Source of the DNA: a bacterium
GTDB taxonomy: Bacteria > Actinomycetota > Acidimicrobiia > Spongiisociales > UBA5794
Length of the DNA stretch: 57,070 nt
Assembly (NCBI GenBank): GCA_024228555.1
Contig: JAAETI010000993.1
Location: 1-57,070 of the forward strand
Direction of reading: 5' to 3'
Position 1 is the stretch's first letter. Each line of letters opens with the position of its first letter. A program made the translations under genes and the position numbers. A model generated the notes under the pieces. The model saw nothing but the letters and a program-made list of their open reading frames with translations. It was not told the DNA's origin and searched no databases. Positions 25,341-32,900 of this stretch are shown here, one piece after another.

Positions 25341-25435
25341 TTCGTAGAAGTCGAGGAGTAGCGCAAACTGCCGTTCGCTCTCATGAGCGAAGTCGACAGC
25401 ATCAGCCGGTCGTGGCTCGTCGAGGAGGTCGTAGC

Positions 25436-25909
25436 TCAGTTGGCCTTCGCCTCCGTGATTTCGCTCACGACCGCACCCTCTTCAGGGAACAGGCGGTGGA
25501 TCTCACCTTCGAGCTCCTGCTGCACAGGACCGACGGCGATCCCAAAGACACCTTGGCCCTTCTGGAACACGTCCACTACCTCGTCGGGGCTGTGCGCCGC
25601 AAAGATGGTGGCGCCATCCGACAAGAGCGTCACGTCGGTGAGTGGGTTGTTGCTGGCAAGCTGTTCACGCAGGATGGCCATCGCGCTACGAATCTTCTTT
25701 AGGCTCATCCCGGCATCCAGAAGCCGCTTGACGACCTTCAATTGAACGATATCTCCGAAGGAGTAGCGACGTTGGGTGCCGGATCCTTGGGCGGATTGAA
25801 CCGACGGTTGAATGAGACCGGTACGAGCCCAATAGTCAAGCTGGCGATACGTGATCCCAACCAGACTGCACACCTGTGGGGCGCGATATCCGGTGTCCTG
25901 GTCTTTCAC
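25436..25909 (-). CDS. MerR-family transcriptional regulator (second MerR of the garA locus)
   Basis: 157 residues from a GTG with GGAGG six bases upstream. The N-terminal winged helix reads APQVCSLVGITYRQLDYWARTGLI and RRYSFGDIVQLKVVKRLLDAGMSLKKIRSAM. The C-terminal 60 residues lack cysteine clusters, so it is not a metal sensor. In mycobacteria a similar MerR gene (Rv1830) lies after the nuclease-like gene of the garA locus, and the order here agrees. Its target is unknown. Dyad sequences just upstream of its start may be its own operator. Confidence 0.82.
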   Translation of the reverse strand: MKDQDTGYRAPQVCSLVGITYRQLDYWARTGLIQPSVQSAQGSGTQRRYSFGDIVQLKVVKRLLDAGMSLKKIRSAMAILREQLASNNPLTDVTLLSDGATIFAAHSPDEVVDVFQKGQGVFGIAVGPVQQELEGEIHRLFPEEGAVVSEITEAKAN

Positions 25910-25928
25910 AGCAAGCCTCCTTATGGCC

Positions 25929-25948
25929 TGTAGCTTACATCGACGTAA
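25929..25948. promoter_or_regulatory. Overlapping dyads upstream of the MerR gene, possible operator
   Basis: TGTAGCTTACA (25929-25939) is a dyad with TGTA and TACA arms around AGC, read from either strand. It overlaps TTACATCGACGTAA (25935-25948), an imperfect palindrome. They sit between a candidate promoter and the start codon of the MerR gene, where an autoregulator would bind. No binding data can be inferred. Confidence 0.3.
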
Positions 25949-25973
25949 TTCCGCCCGCCGAACTACGCCAGTG

Positions 25974-26003
25974 AAGTTACAGATGAGGATCGCGACTTGT
26001 CAA
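25974..26003 (-). promoter_or_regulatory. Candidate sigma-70-type promoter for the MerR gene
   Basis: On the minus strand TTGACA (26003-25998) and TAACTT (25979-25974) are 18 bases apart. A TTATCCACA sequence lies just upstream, at 26018-26010. The intergenic stretch 25910-26074 otherwise holds no gene. Confidence 0.35.
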
Positions 26004-26009
26004 CAACCC

Positions 26010-26018
26010 TGTGGATAA
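26010..26018 (-). other. Single DnaA-box-like nonamer TTATCCACA
   Basis: The minus strand reads TTATCCACA, the consensus DnaA box. Only one copy is seen and none of dnaA, dnaN or recF is nearby, so an origin is not supported. DnaA-dependent control of the MerR gene, or chance, are both possible. Confidence 0.25.
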
Positions 26019-26074
26019 CCCAATGAATACGGGGTGCAATCTCGGCGTCGGCCGTCACTCCCCCAGCCGCGGCT

Positions 26075-26575
26075 CTACGAGTCGTGGGATTGGCCTGAAC
26101 CGAAGTCCTCGGGTGTGATGTCTTCGAGGAACTCACGGAAGCGCTCGATCTCTTCCTCTTGGCCATCTTCCTCGATCTCGACACCGACCTCGTCGAGCAA
26201 GGCACGGTCGGCGAATACCGGCGATTCGGTTCGCGCCGCAACGGCAATCGCATCAGAAGGACGGGCTGAGATAGTCGTCTCGCCGTCATCCCCGTTCATC
26301 ACAAGATTGGCGAAGAAGGTCCCACCGACAAGCTCTGTCACGTCGACACGCACAACCTCGGCGCCCAGGGCATCGATCACCTGCGTCAATAGATCATGAG
26401 TCATCGGACGTTGTGGCTCGATACCTTGCAGGGCGAGCGCGATGGCAGTCGCCTCGTTCGGACCAATCCAAATCGGTAGGTAGCGCGATCCGTCGGTCTC
26501 GCGAAGCAACAAGATCGGTACGTTGGATGGGAGCTCAATTCGTACTCCAACGAGTTGCATAGGTACAGGGTCCAT
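26075..26575 (-). CDS. Bifunctional nuclease family protein (BFN, DUF151)
   Basis: 166 residues. The family pattern is clear: MQLVGVRIELPSNVPILLLRE, RYLPIWIGPNEATAIALALQG, RPMTHDLL, VDVTELVGGTFFANLVM and SARPSDAIAVAART. A plant member has RNase and DNase activity, and the mycobacterial one lies between two MerR genes in the garA locus; the bacterial role is not settled. An acidic tail (EEDGQEEEIERFREFLED) follows the domain. It starts 12 bases after hpt ends, so the two are probably co-transcribed. Confidence 0.88.
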   Translation of the reverse strand: MDPVPMQLVGVRIELPSNVPILLLRETDGSRYLPIWIGPNEATAIALALQGIEPQRPMTHDLLTQVIDALGAEVVRVDVTELVGGTFFANLVMNGDDGETTISARPSDAIAVAARTESPVFADRALLDEVGVEIEEDGQEEEIERFREFLEDITPEDFGSGQSHDS

Positions 26576-26587
26576 GCTGCCAGCCTA

Positions 26588-27181
26588 TCACCGAGCGATT
26601 TCTGAGCTGCCGTCGACGGTGGATGCAAACACAGCTTCTGGAAAGGACTCGTCGAGGTCCTGAAGACGCTCCATGTCCATCACTGCCCACACGCCGGGGA
26701 GATTCCGGTACCGACCGTTCCAATCCAGCCCGTAGCCGAGCAGGAATTCGTCGCCGATTTCGAATCCGCGGTATTCGAGCGGGACCTCGACAATGCGGCG
26801 CGGCACCTTGTCCAGTAGGGCGACTGTCTTGAGACTCGCCGGTTGCCGGACGGCAAGATTGCGCAGCAGCGTGCTGAGGGTGAGACCGGTGTCAACGATG
26901 TCTTCCACAAGCAGCACATGGCGGCCTTCGAGAGAGATCGCCGTATCCATCGCGACCGATACCCGTCCTTTGGTACCGAACCGAGTCAATAACAAGAAGT
27001 CGACCTCGTGGGGTTCGTCAATGGCTCGGATGAGATCGGCAATGAAGGGGACACAGCCCTTCAACACACCGACGAGGACTGGATTCAGATCGGCATAGTC
27101 GGTGGCTATCGCTTCGCCGAGTTCGGCAATCCGCTTGGCCAACGCATCTTCACTGACAACCTCGAGGTACGGAGTCTTCAA
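26588..27181 (-). CDS. hpt: Hypoxanthine phosphoribosyltransferase
   Basis: 197 residues. The PRPP-binding block HVLLVEDIVDTGLTLSTLLR and the loops LVGVLKGCVPFIADLIR and YGLDWNGRYRNLPGVW mark a type I hypoxanthine phosphoribosyltransferase of normal length. It makes IMP or GMP from hypoxanthine or guanine and PRPP in purine salvage. The start is taken as the TTG at 27181, which forms a TTGA overlap with the dacA stop. Usual partners such as tilS and ftsH are absent. Confidence 0.9.
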   Translation of the reverse strand: MKTPYLEVVSEDALAKRIAELGEAIATDYADLNPVLVGVLKGCVPFIADLIRAIDEPHEVDFLLLTRFGTKGRVSVAMDTAISLEGRHVLLVEDIVDTGLTLSTLLRNLAVRQPASLKTVALLDKVPRRIVEVPLEYRGFEIGDEFLLGYGLDWNGRYRNLPGVWAVMDMERLQDLDESFPEAVFASTVDGSSEIAR

Positions 27182-28212
27182 CCCGATCCACCGAGAACGA
27201 TCGGCACCATCCCACGAACCATGTCGACGATCGCTTGAGTTCCAGGTGTATCTCCCCACGCCGTGGTCTGCTCGCGGCCGTTTACCAAAGGCCGCCGCAT
27301 CTTGATGACTGTCTGGGTGTCAAGATCGAGAGTCAGCCCGACGGTGCCTCCCCCACCCTCTTGCTCCACGAGCGGCATCAGAAAGCGGTCACGCAGCGAC
27401 AGACGGGCGGTTGCGTAGTCGAAGAGGATTGCGGTGTCGGCAAAGTGGTCCTCGCTCCCCATCACCACTCCAACGAGTTCCTGGCCGTCAGTTTCAATCA
27501 CCGACACGAGCACACGGCCGGCCTCACCCGTGTAGCCGGTCTTCATGCCGACGACCCCCGGATACTTGTTGAGCAAGCGATTCGTGTTCCTCGAGAAACG
27601 GTCCGCACCGTCGGGGCCGGGCTTGAACCGGATAAAGCCGGTTCGGGTGAGCTGAGCAAGTACGTCGTCATCCAGAACGGCTCGCGCCACAACGGTCAAG
27701 TCACGGGCTGAGGTGTAGTGCTCATCATCATCGAGACCATGTGGGTTGATGAAGTGGGAGTGTTCCAACCCCAACTCGATCGCCTTGGCGTTCATCATGT
27801 CGGCGAAACCCTCGAGACTCCCCCCTGCGTGTTCTGCGAGGGCCGTAGCGGCGTCATTGCCTGAGCGAACCAGAACGGCAGCCAAGAGATCCCGGATGCT
27901 CCACACCTCGCCGGCGACGAGTCCAATCTCGGCTTCGCCGACATCGGCGGCTGCCTGTGAGATTCGTACTCGAGTATCGAGGTCTGCGTGATCGCGAACG
28001 ACGAGGGCAGTCATCAGCTTTGTTACCGAGGCCATCGCCCTTTCCTCGTCGGCGTTGCCCTCGAGGACGGTGAGGCCGCTCTCGGCATCAACGACGATCC
28101 AAGCTCCCGCATCAATCACCGGCGGTTCGGGAACAACCGGAAACCGCACGGGCGCAGCCAGCGTGGTTACGGCCGCAAGGACCAGGATTGGGGAGAGTAG
28201 GCGTTGCATCAT
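27178..28212 (-). CDS. dacA: D-alanyl-D-alanine carboxypeptidase (class A PBP5-like)
   Basis: 344 residues. An N-terminal signal peptide precedes the penicillin-binding fold with all three active-site motifs: SVTK at 62-65, SGN at 117-119 and KTG at 224-226 (GVVGMKTGYTGEAG). It trims the terminal D-alanine of peptidoglycan stem peptides outside the cell membrane. The C-terminal part is short, with no clear amphipathic anchor helix, and ends near IVLGGSG. Its ATG overlaps the ftsR stop, so it is part of the garA-ftsR transcript. Confidence 0.9.
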   Translation of the reverse strand: MMQRLLSPILVLAAVTTLAAPVRFPVVPEPPVIDAGAWIVVDAESGLTVLEGNADEERAMASVTKLMTALVVRDHADLDTRVRISQAAADVGEAEIGLVAGEVWSIRDLLAAVLVRSGNDAATALAEHAGGSLEGFADMMNAKAIELGLEHSHFINPHGLDDDEHYTSARDLTVVARAVLDDDVLAQLTRTGFIRFKPGPDGADRFSRNTNRLLNKYPGVVGMKTGYTGEAGRVLVSVIETDGQELVGVVMGSEDHFADTAILFDYATARLSLRDRFLMPLVEQEGGGGTVGLTLDLDTQTVIKMRRPLVNGREQTTAWGDTPGTQAIVDMVRGMVPIVLGGSG

Positions 28213-28934
28213 CCCTCGAGGAGTCTGCGCAGCCGCGCCCGAACGAGGTTCTCCTGCAACTGAGCGCCTGCACTGGCACCGTCGGCGAGCAGCTCAGCAG
28301 CCCGCCGTCGGTTCTTCGGATTTCGGTGTCGCAACAGCGGCGTTGCCAGTTGGGCGAGCAAGTCGACCTCGCGGTCGGCAGCAAGCCGGAGCGAACGGAT
28401 GTGGCGACCCTCAAAACCCCTCGCAAACAGTCGGTGGGCCGAACGCGCAATGGCGAGGTCTTCATCACGGAAGATCTGACGACCGTCGGGAAGATCCAGC
28501 GGCGTCAGAACACCCTGCGAGATCAGCTCATCAACCTGCTCCCGAGTCAACCCGCTGGCCCGACATAGTTCGTCGACGGCCATAGAGACACCGGCGCTGC
28601 CAAAGTAGGCCTCAGGGGCAGGTCCGCTGTCGCGGGGCGTCGCCGTGTCCTCCCCCCGATCCCATGAAGTGAGCTTGGATTTGATGACCTTGAGCGGAAG
28701 GAAGTGATCGCGCTGCTCACTGAGCACGTAGCGGAGACGCTCAACATCGGCCTCGCCAAACATCCGGTACCCCGATGGGCTACGAGTGGGGCTGATCAGC
28801 CCTTGAGCTTCGAGAAAACGGACCTTGGAGACAGTGAGGTCCGGAAAGTCGGCACGGAGATTGTTGATCACTTCTCCGATTGACAGCGTCTTTCGGTCCG
28901 CCAGCTGCGCCGGAGCCGTCGCTTCGTCAGCCAT
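28209..28934 (-). CDS. ftsR: FtsR-like MerR-family regulator
   Basis: 241 residues. SIGEVINNLRADFPDLTVSK, VRFLEAQGLISPTRSPSGYR and LRYVLSEQRDHFLPLKVIKS follow the FtsR/Rv1828 pattern closely. In Corynebacterium the homologue activates ftsZ and lies next to the FHA gene odhI, as here next to garA. The C-terminal half (DELCRASGLTREQVDELISQ and following) is helical and may form the dimer. It overlaps garA by eight bases and dacA by four. I infer a role in control of cell division; the target is not shown. Confidence 0.85.
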   Translation of the reverse strand: MADEATAPAQLADRKTLSIGEVINNLRADFPDLTVSKVRFLEAQGLISPTRSPSGYRMFGEADVERLRYVLSEQRDHFLPLKVIKSKLTSWDRGEDTATPRDSGPAPEAYFGSAGVSMAVDELCRASGLTREQVDELISQGVLTPLDLPDGRQIFRDEDLAIARSAHRLFARGFEGRHIRSLRLAADREVDLLAQLATPLLRHRNPKNRRRAAELLADGASAGAQLQENLVRARLRRLLEG

Positions 28935-29340
28935 GTCCGCCCGCTACGACCAGGTGGAACTTGCCGATGATCACCTCGTCGCCGGGCTGAAGCCTGGCTG
29001 TGTCTTGTCGGTCAGCGTTGATGTAGGTCCCATTCGTCGACCGGAGATCCTCAACGCTCAGCCCATCGGCATCGACGGTGAAGCGAGCGTGATGACGGGA
29101 GACGGTTACGTCACCGAGAAAGATCTCGACATCGTCGGAGCGCCCGGCAAGCGTTTCGCCGTCTCCGAGTACATATGTGAGCCCGGCGCGGGGCCCTCTC
29201 TCGACTATCAGGGCGTAGCGGAATGCCCCCTCGATCTTCCCAACCATCTCACCGACGTCTGCAGAACCGGCGTCCGGGTTGTAGTAGACGGTCTTTTCTG
29301 CGTCGGGGAGGTCGTCAGGCGCGTTGTAGTGGTCGGCCAT
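28927..29340 (-). CDS. garA: FHA-domain protein, GarA/OdhI-like
   Basis: 137 residues from the ATG at 29340. The FHA core is complete: GRSDDVEIFLGDVTVSRHHA, then LRSTNGTYIN. GarA/OdhI binds and holds back 2-oxoglutarate dehydrogenase unless its N-terminal threonine pair (ETT) is phosphorylated. Here the N-terminal segment reads DAEKTVYYNPD, with one threonine (17) and no ETT. The phospho-switch may be altered, or another residue may serve. No PknB- or PknG-type kinase is in the window. Confidence 0.85.
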   Translation of the reverse strand: MADHYNAPDDLPDAEKTVYYNPDAGSADVGEMVGKIEGAFRYALIVERGPRAGLTYVLGDGETLAGRSDDVEIFLGDVTVSRHHARFTVDADGLSVEDLRSTNGTYINADRQDTARLQPGDEVIIGKFHLVVAGGHG

Positions 29341-29420
29341 GCCAATATCGTAGTCGCAAAGCCTCGACAACAGGTTGAGACTCTGGGCAATTCTCGATCA
29401 GCGGCGATGCTCCCTTGCGA

Positions 29421-29798
29421 CTATTCGCTGAATGCCTCGTATGCGGCTGGGTCCATCAGGGCTTCAACACCGCTCGCATCGCCAGAGATCACCACGAACC
29501 ATGCCGCTGCGTAGGGATCTGAGTTGATGGTTTCGGGGGCGTCGACAAGTACCTCGTTGGCCGCCGTGATGGTTCCACTGATAGGGGCATACACATCGGC
29601 GACGGACTTGGTTGACTCGATCTCGGCAAAAGCCTCACCCGCGGTGACTTCAGCACCGACGTCGGGGAGGTCAACAAAAACAACATCGCCAAGAGCGTCT
29701 TGGGCGAAGTCGGTGATACCGACCCGTACGCTGCCATCGTCTTGAACCTGAACCCACTCGTGGTTCTCGGTGTAGCGGAGTCCCTCTGGAATCTGCAC
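29421..29798 (-). CDS. gcvH: Glycine cleavage system H protein
   Basis: 125 residues from a GTG with AGGAG six bases upstream. LRYTENHEWVQVQDDGSVRV, GITDFAQDALGDVVFVDLP and AFAEIESTKSVADVYAP are typical; the lipoyl lysine is residue 64 in ESTKS. The protein carries the aminomethyl group between the P and T proteins. The gcvH-garA-ftsR order is conserved in mycobacteria, and the same order stands here. Confidence 0.93.
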   Translation of the reverse strand: MQIPEGLRYTENHEWVQVQDDGSVRVGITDFAQDALGDVVFVDLPDVGAEVTAGEAFAEIESTKSVADVYAPISGTITAANEVLVDAPETINSDPYAAAWFVVISGDASGVEALMDPAAYEAFSE

Positions 29799-29829
29799 GG
29801 CTTCTCCTGTGTTTCGATCTGCCTTGAGC

Positions 29830-30381
29830 TTAACTTGCCGAGGCGGATCGCCTTGTGCGAATCGCTTCGACAGCGTCGCCCGCATATTGCACGCCAACGA
29901 CGTAATACAAGATGAGGCCGGGGACGCCGACGATCCATGCAAGCACGGTTGTCAATTCCCACTCGGATCCGACAAAGAACAAGGCAACCGCCAGGTACAG
30001 CAGCAGAGTGGCCAGTTTGCCCATATCGCGCACGTCGAGCTTCGTGTGACCCATGATGGCAACAACGATTGCTCCGACACCGACGATGGCTTCGCGCACG
30101 ATCAATGCCCATGCGAACCAAAAGGGCAGGTCACCCGAAATCAACCCGGCGATTACCGCCGTAGCTACGGCGAGACGGTCTGCCAGCGGATCAAGAAACT
30201 TGCCGACCTCCGAGACCTGATCGAGCTTGCGAGCCAGGTAACCGTCAATCCAGTCGGTAGCGCCGATGAAGCCAAGGAGCCACCCAGCGGCAAAGGGGTC
30301 GTCCTTGCCAAACAGGAGCCATAGGAAGACCGGAATGAGCCCGAGACGGACGAGTGAGATCAGGTTAGGGATGGTAAGCAC
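29830..30381 (-). CDS. pgsA: CDP-alcohol phosphatidyltransferase (phosphatidylglycerophosphate-synthase-like)
   Basis: 183 residues with about five membrane helices. The family motif is DWIDGYLARKLDQVSEVGKF, then LDPLADR, with the metal Asp residues in place. LTIPNLISLVRLGLIPVFLW is the usual N-terminal amphipathic entry of PgsA. It joins CDP-diacylglycerol to an alcohol, probably glycerol 3-phosphate. The GTG start is seven bases after TACCGT and has no ribosome-binding site. Inositol-phosphate or cardiolipin-type substrates remain possible. Confidence 0.82.
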   Translation of the reverse strand: MLTIPNLISLVRLGLIPVFLWLLFGKDDPFAAGWLLGFIGATDWIDGYLARKLDQVSEVGKFLDPLADRLAVATAVIAGLISGDLPFWFAWALIVREAIVGVGAIVVAIMGHTKLDVRDMGKLATLLLYLAVALFFVGSEWELTTVLAWIVGVPGLILYYVVGVQYAGDAVEAIRTRRSASAS

Positions 30382-30394
30382 GAGGCTTACGGTA

Positions 30395-30802
30395 TCAGCC
30401 TACGCGGACGACACGGAAGCGAATGCGGTCCAGTTCCTGTTCCTCGAAGGTGACTGCGAACGCATAGCCCTTTGCATCGGGGAATTCGATGCCGTGGAAC
30501 GGGCTCACGATGGGCACAATGCTCGAAGAACCGGGAGGCAGATTGGGTGGCGCACCAACACGAAGCTTCCCCTTGGCCTCGACACCCATGTCGACACCGT
30601 CCTCGTCAATCAGGCGCAGCGAGATCTCCAGATCGCGATGCCGCTCATCAGGCTCGATCTCCGCAACCAGGGCAACGGTCAGGCTGCGATGGATCACCGG
30701 GAGTTTGCGAGCGCTGATCGTATCAAACCCGCCCCCGAGCACGAACAGTTTCCCGCCCTGAACTTGGGCCGAATCGGCAAGCATCGCCGTGGTCAAACGC
30801 AC
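30395..30802 (-). CDS. DUF6941-like hypothetical protein
   Basis: 135 residues from a GTG with GAGGAG before it. It starts with LTTAMLADSAQVQGGKLFVLGGGFDTI, a form I know from a family of unknown function in actinobacteria (DUF6941), and continues as a beta-rich domain (LTVALVAEIEPDE, LEISLRLIDEDG). No enzyme motif is seen. It precedes pgsA on the same strand with 13 bases between, but pgsA seems to have its own -10 element in that gap. Confidence 0.65.
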   Translation of the reverse strand: MRLTTAMLADSAQVQGGKLFVLGGGFDTISARKLPVIHRSLTVALVAEIEPDERHRDLEISLRLIDEDGVDMGVEAKGKLRVGAPPNLPPGSSSIVPIVSPFHGIEFPDAKGYAFAVTFEEQELDRIRFRVVRVG

Positions 30803-30931
30803 CGTTGTCTCCTCATCTTGCAGGCCTCATCAAAGGCTAGCGCCTGCATGTGTCACTCGAGTATTCGGACTCTTACCCCCCTGTATCGGTCGGTAAGCCC
30901 GCAGACCTAACCACTGATTCTGAGGCCTTCT

Positions 30932-30947
30932 ATCCCTCATTTGAGGG
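30932..30947. repeat. Perfect hairpin in the divergent intergenic stretch 30803-30990
   Basis: TCCCTCA and TGAGGGA flank a two-base loop. A second possible stem (CTTACC at about 30878 and GGTAAG at about 30898) lies upstream. These lie between DUF6941 and the divergent endonuclease-like gene and may bind a regulator or terminate antisense transcripts. The rest of this 188-base stretch holds only the -10 element before 30991. Confidence 0.4.
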
Positions 30948-30978
30948 AGGTAACGGCAACCCATCGGCACCGGTGACG

Positions 30979-30984
30979 TATTGT
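30979..30984 (+). promoter_or_regulatory. -10 hexamer TATTGT, leaderless-type
   Basis: TATTGT, then six bases (CCCCCG), then the ATG at 30991. No ribosome-binding site can fit between them. Confidence 0.45.
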
Positions 30985-30990
30985 CCCCCG

Positions 30991-31662
30991 ATGCCGTTGC
31001 GGATACTGACCATCAACCTATATAACGACCGGGCAGAATGCGACTCTGTGGCCGAGGCCCTGCGGCAATTCGAACCTGATGTTGTTGCTGCGCAGGAGCT
31101 ATCCAGCCGTGGAGCTGAGGTGTTGGACGAGTGGGGCGACTATGCGCTGCTCGACCCGCAGGACGATATGACGGGGATGGGCATTGCAGCCAGACGTCCC
31201 GCCGAATTCTCCCGCATGCAATATCCCAACCGGAATCCAGTGGTTGCACGGTTTGATGCGGCCGATGTGGGTTTTACGGAAGGTGTTGAACTCGTCAACG
31301 CTCACCTGGTCAACCCGATCTCTCGGCCCCTGCGAGAGTCAAAGCGGTTGCGTCGGCTCGAGGGAGATGCCCTAACCGAGCTCCTCACCAAGCCCTACGA
31401 GACATCTGCCCGGGTGCTTGCAGGGGATCTCAACTCCTCCCCCGCTTGGCCGATGTATCGCCGACTCGCCGCGGTAGCCACCGATGCTGCTGTCGAAGCG
31501 GGAAACCCCCTGCGAAGCTGGGGACCCACACCAACTTCCCCACGCATGCTGCGGATCGACCATGTCTTCACTCAAGGTGCGCGTTGCACCAGCGCACAGC
31601 TAGTCGATGTGGCGGGAGCCGATCATCGCGGGCTGCTGGTGGAACTGGAGCCGACTCGGTAG
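30991..31662 (+). CDS. Endonuclease/exonuclease/phosphatase family protein
   Basis: 223 residues from the ATG at 30991. The EEP fold is traced by RILTINLYNDR, PDVVAAQELSS (metal Glu), VELVNAHLVNP, RVLAGDLNSSPAW (Asp and Asn), LRIDHVFTQG and GADHRGLLVELE (catalytic Asp-His). Such proteins cleave phosphodiesters in nucleic acids, lipids or small molecules; the substrate is not evident. It has no signal peptide and is likely cytosolic. Its last 40 bases overlap the convergent DUF3054 gene. Confidence 0.83.
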   Translation: MPLRILTINLYNDRAECDSVAEALRQFEPDVVAAQELSSRGAEVLDEWGDYALLDPQDDMTGMGIAARRPAEFSRMQYPNRNPVVARFDAADVGFTEGVELVNAHLVNPISRPLRESKRLRRLEGDALTELLTKPYETSARVLAGDLNSSPAWPMYRRLAAVATDAAVEAGNPLRSWGPTPTSPRMLRIDHVFTQGARCTSAQLVDVAGADHRGLLVELEPTR

Positions 31663-32042
31663 CGGCGTGCCAGCGACCAGCCAAGCGCTACTCGCCACAG
31701 AACCAGCCCGAACCCGTTCACGAGGATGGTGACGACTACGAATACGGGCGGGATGTCGCGACCCAGAATTGCGCCGCGCAAGAAAGTCGCCAGCGGTGCG
31801 GCAAGCAACCAGGCCCACCCAACTCTCCAAATCGCTCTTGGCTCGTCGATGACCGCTGGGCTGTAGACGTCGAGGAACGGGGCCACCGCCCCCCATGCCA
31901 GCAGCGAGGCGACCAACGTGACTGCCATGCGGCCAAAGGCATCGAGCGTGAGGTGTGTGGCAAAGCCGACAACGGTCAAAGCAACCAGCACAACTATGTC
32001 GCCGACGATCGCTCGGCGTTGACTCTCTGTGAAATACGGCAT
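31623..32042 (-). CDS. DUF3054 membrane protein
   Basis: 139 residues with four predicted helices. GDIVVLVALTVVGFATHL, the loop VIDEPRAIWRVGWAWLLAAP and LRGAILGRDIPPVFVVVTIL match the family of unknown function DUF3054, common in actinobacteria. It overlaps the 3' end of the endonuclease-like gene by 40 bases, which suggests that at least one end is poorly constrained. Role unknown. Confidence 0.75.
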   Translation of the reverse strand: MPYFTESQRRAIVGDIVVLVALTVVGFATHLTLDAFGRMAVTLVASLLAWGAVAPFLDVYSPAVIDEPRAIWRVGWAWLLAAPLATFLRGAILGRDIPPVFVVVTILVNGFGLVLWRVALGWSLARRYRVGSSSTSSPR

Positions 32043-32193
32043 CAGGTCTCTTGCTCTTTAGACCCGACGAGATTAGCCCCGCGGTGTCGCCCAATCCGAC
32101 GGAACCGGACCCGACTCGGTGCGCGGCACAACGGCGGGCTCGAAAACCCAGGTGTAATCAATTGGCTGAGGAGACCGGCAATGCCGATCAGTT

Positions 32194-32292
32194 CTAGCCG
32201 TTGCCCTTGGCCTTTTTGGCCGCACGCTTTTCCTTGAGGGTCTTCGCAGCGGGCTTCTTAGCCGCTCTGCCGCCCTTGTCCTTCGATGCCAT
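32194..32292 (-). CDS. Small basic protein, 32 residues
   Basis: The ATG at 32292 has a perfect AGGAGG seven bases upstream. The product begins MASKDKGGRAAKKPAAK and is about one third lysine and arginine (KEKRAAKKAKGNG at the end). Short lysine-rich proteins with a DKGGRxxKKP start occur in many actinobacteria as hypothetical genes; I recall no function. The charge suggests binding to nucleic acid or ribosome. It stands alone between DUF3054 and a second small gene. Confidence 0.6.
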   Translation of the reverse strand: MASKDKGGRAAKKPAAKTLKEKRAAKKAKGNG

Positions 32293-32393
32293 GAATACCT
32301 CCTGGATCCCTCCCAACATAGCGGGAGAATCGTTGCATGAGACGCACTCGTTGCGGCAGGACACGACACCACCAGGGTTTCCCAGCCGCAACA

Positions 32394-32552
32394 TCACCTC
32401 GCTAGGTTCCGATCTTCAGCGGTGAATTCGGGGCGAGGCTCAACGTTCGCCGGATATGCAGTGACCTCAGGGTGCGTCGAGGAGAAGGCTGGGTCTCTCG
32501 AGGGCGGCAACGAAGACAACGAACGCCGGGACACACGCTTTGATCCACTCAT
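32394..32552 (-). CDS. Possible 52-residue protein with leaderless-type start
   Basis: The frame begins at the ATG at 32552. TATGGT (32564-32559) lies six bases upstream, the same hexamer and spacing as before the D-cysteine desulfhydrase gene. The protein starts MSGSKRVSRRSLSSLPPSRD and has an acidic end (EFTAEDRNLAR). It has no recognised family and looks disordered. The promoter match is the main support. It could be chance. Confidence 0.35.
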   Translation of the reverse strand: MSGSKRVSRRSLSSLPPSRDPAFSSTHPEVTAYPANVEPRPEFTAEDRNLAR

Positions 32553-32610
32553 GGCTGAACCATACCGATCACCCTCGGTAGGAGGGAGCGACATCGGGTG
32601 TCAGCCGTAC

Positions 32611-32772
32611 TCAGCTCGCTCGGAACTCTCGCACTGCCAGGTTGATGGTTGGGAACGAGCGGATCGTCCCCTCCGGCTCGAGCAGCCCGGCGCGGGTGAG
32701 CCGATCGATAGTGGGATGGTTGGCCCGCGCAATCCCGATGACGTCGATACCCCTGGTGACGTAAATGGTTGA
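32611..32772 (-). pseudogene. Remnant resembling the C-terminal STAS domain of a SulP transporter
   Basis: An open stretch of 53 codons reads VTRGIDVIGIARANHPTIDR, then LTRAGLLEPEGTIRSFPTINLAVREF. This resembles the end of the STAS domain in SulP anion transporters, where a GV/IxVxxARV strand is followed by DLLxRAGL and a FPT-x-x-AV helix. It has no start codon, a stop lies directly upstream, and no membrane part is present. With the stretch up to 32900, where I see nothing else, it makes a 300-base decayed region. Confidence 0.4.
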
Positions 32773-32900
32773 TCAGCAGTGGTCTCTGACTGGCAAGGGG
32801 CAACGCTTGCGTAGCATTGGCGGTAGCCGACTCAAACGTCGCTTCCACTTGCCGAACAGGCGTGCATCGGGAAATCCAGATCTGCCCCAGACGACGGCGG

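Noticed and set aside
26010-26018. Replication origin
   Set aside because: Only one DnaA-box-like nonamer, no AT-rich stretch, and none of the usual origin genes nearby.
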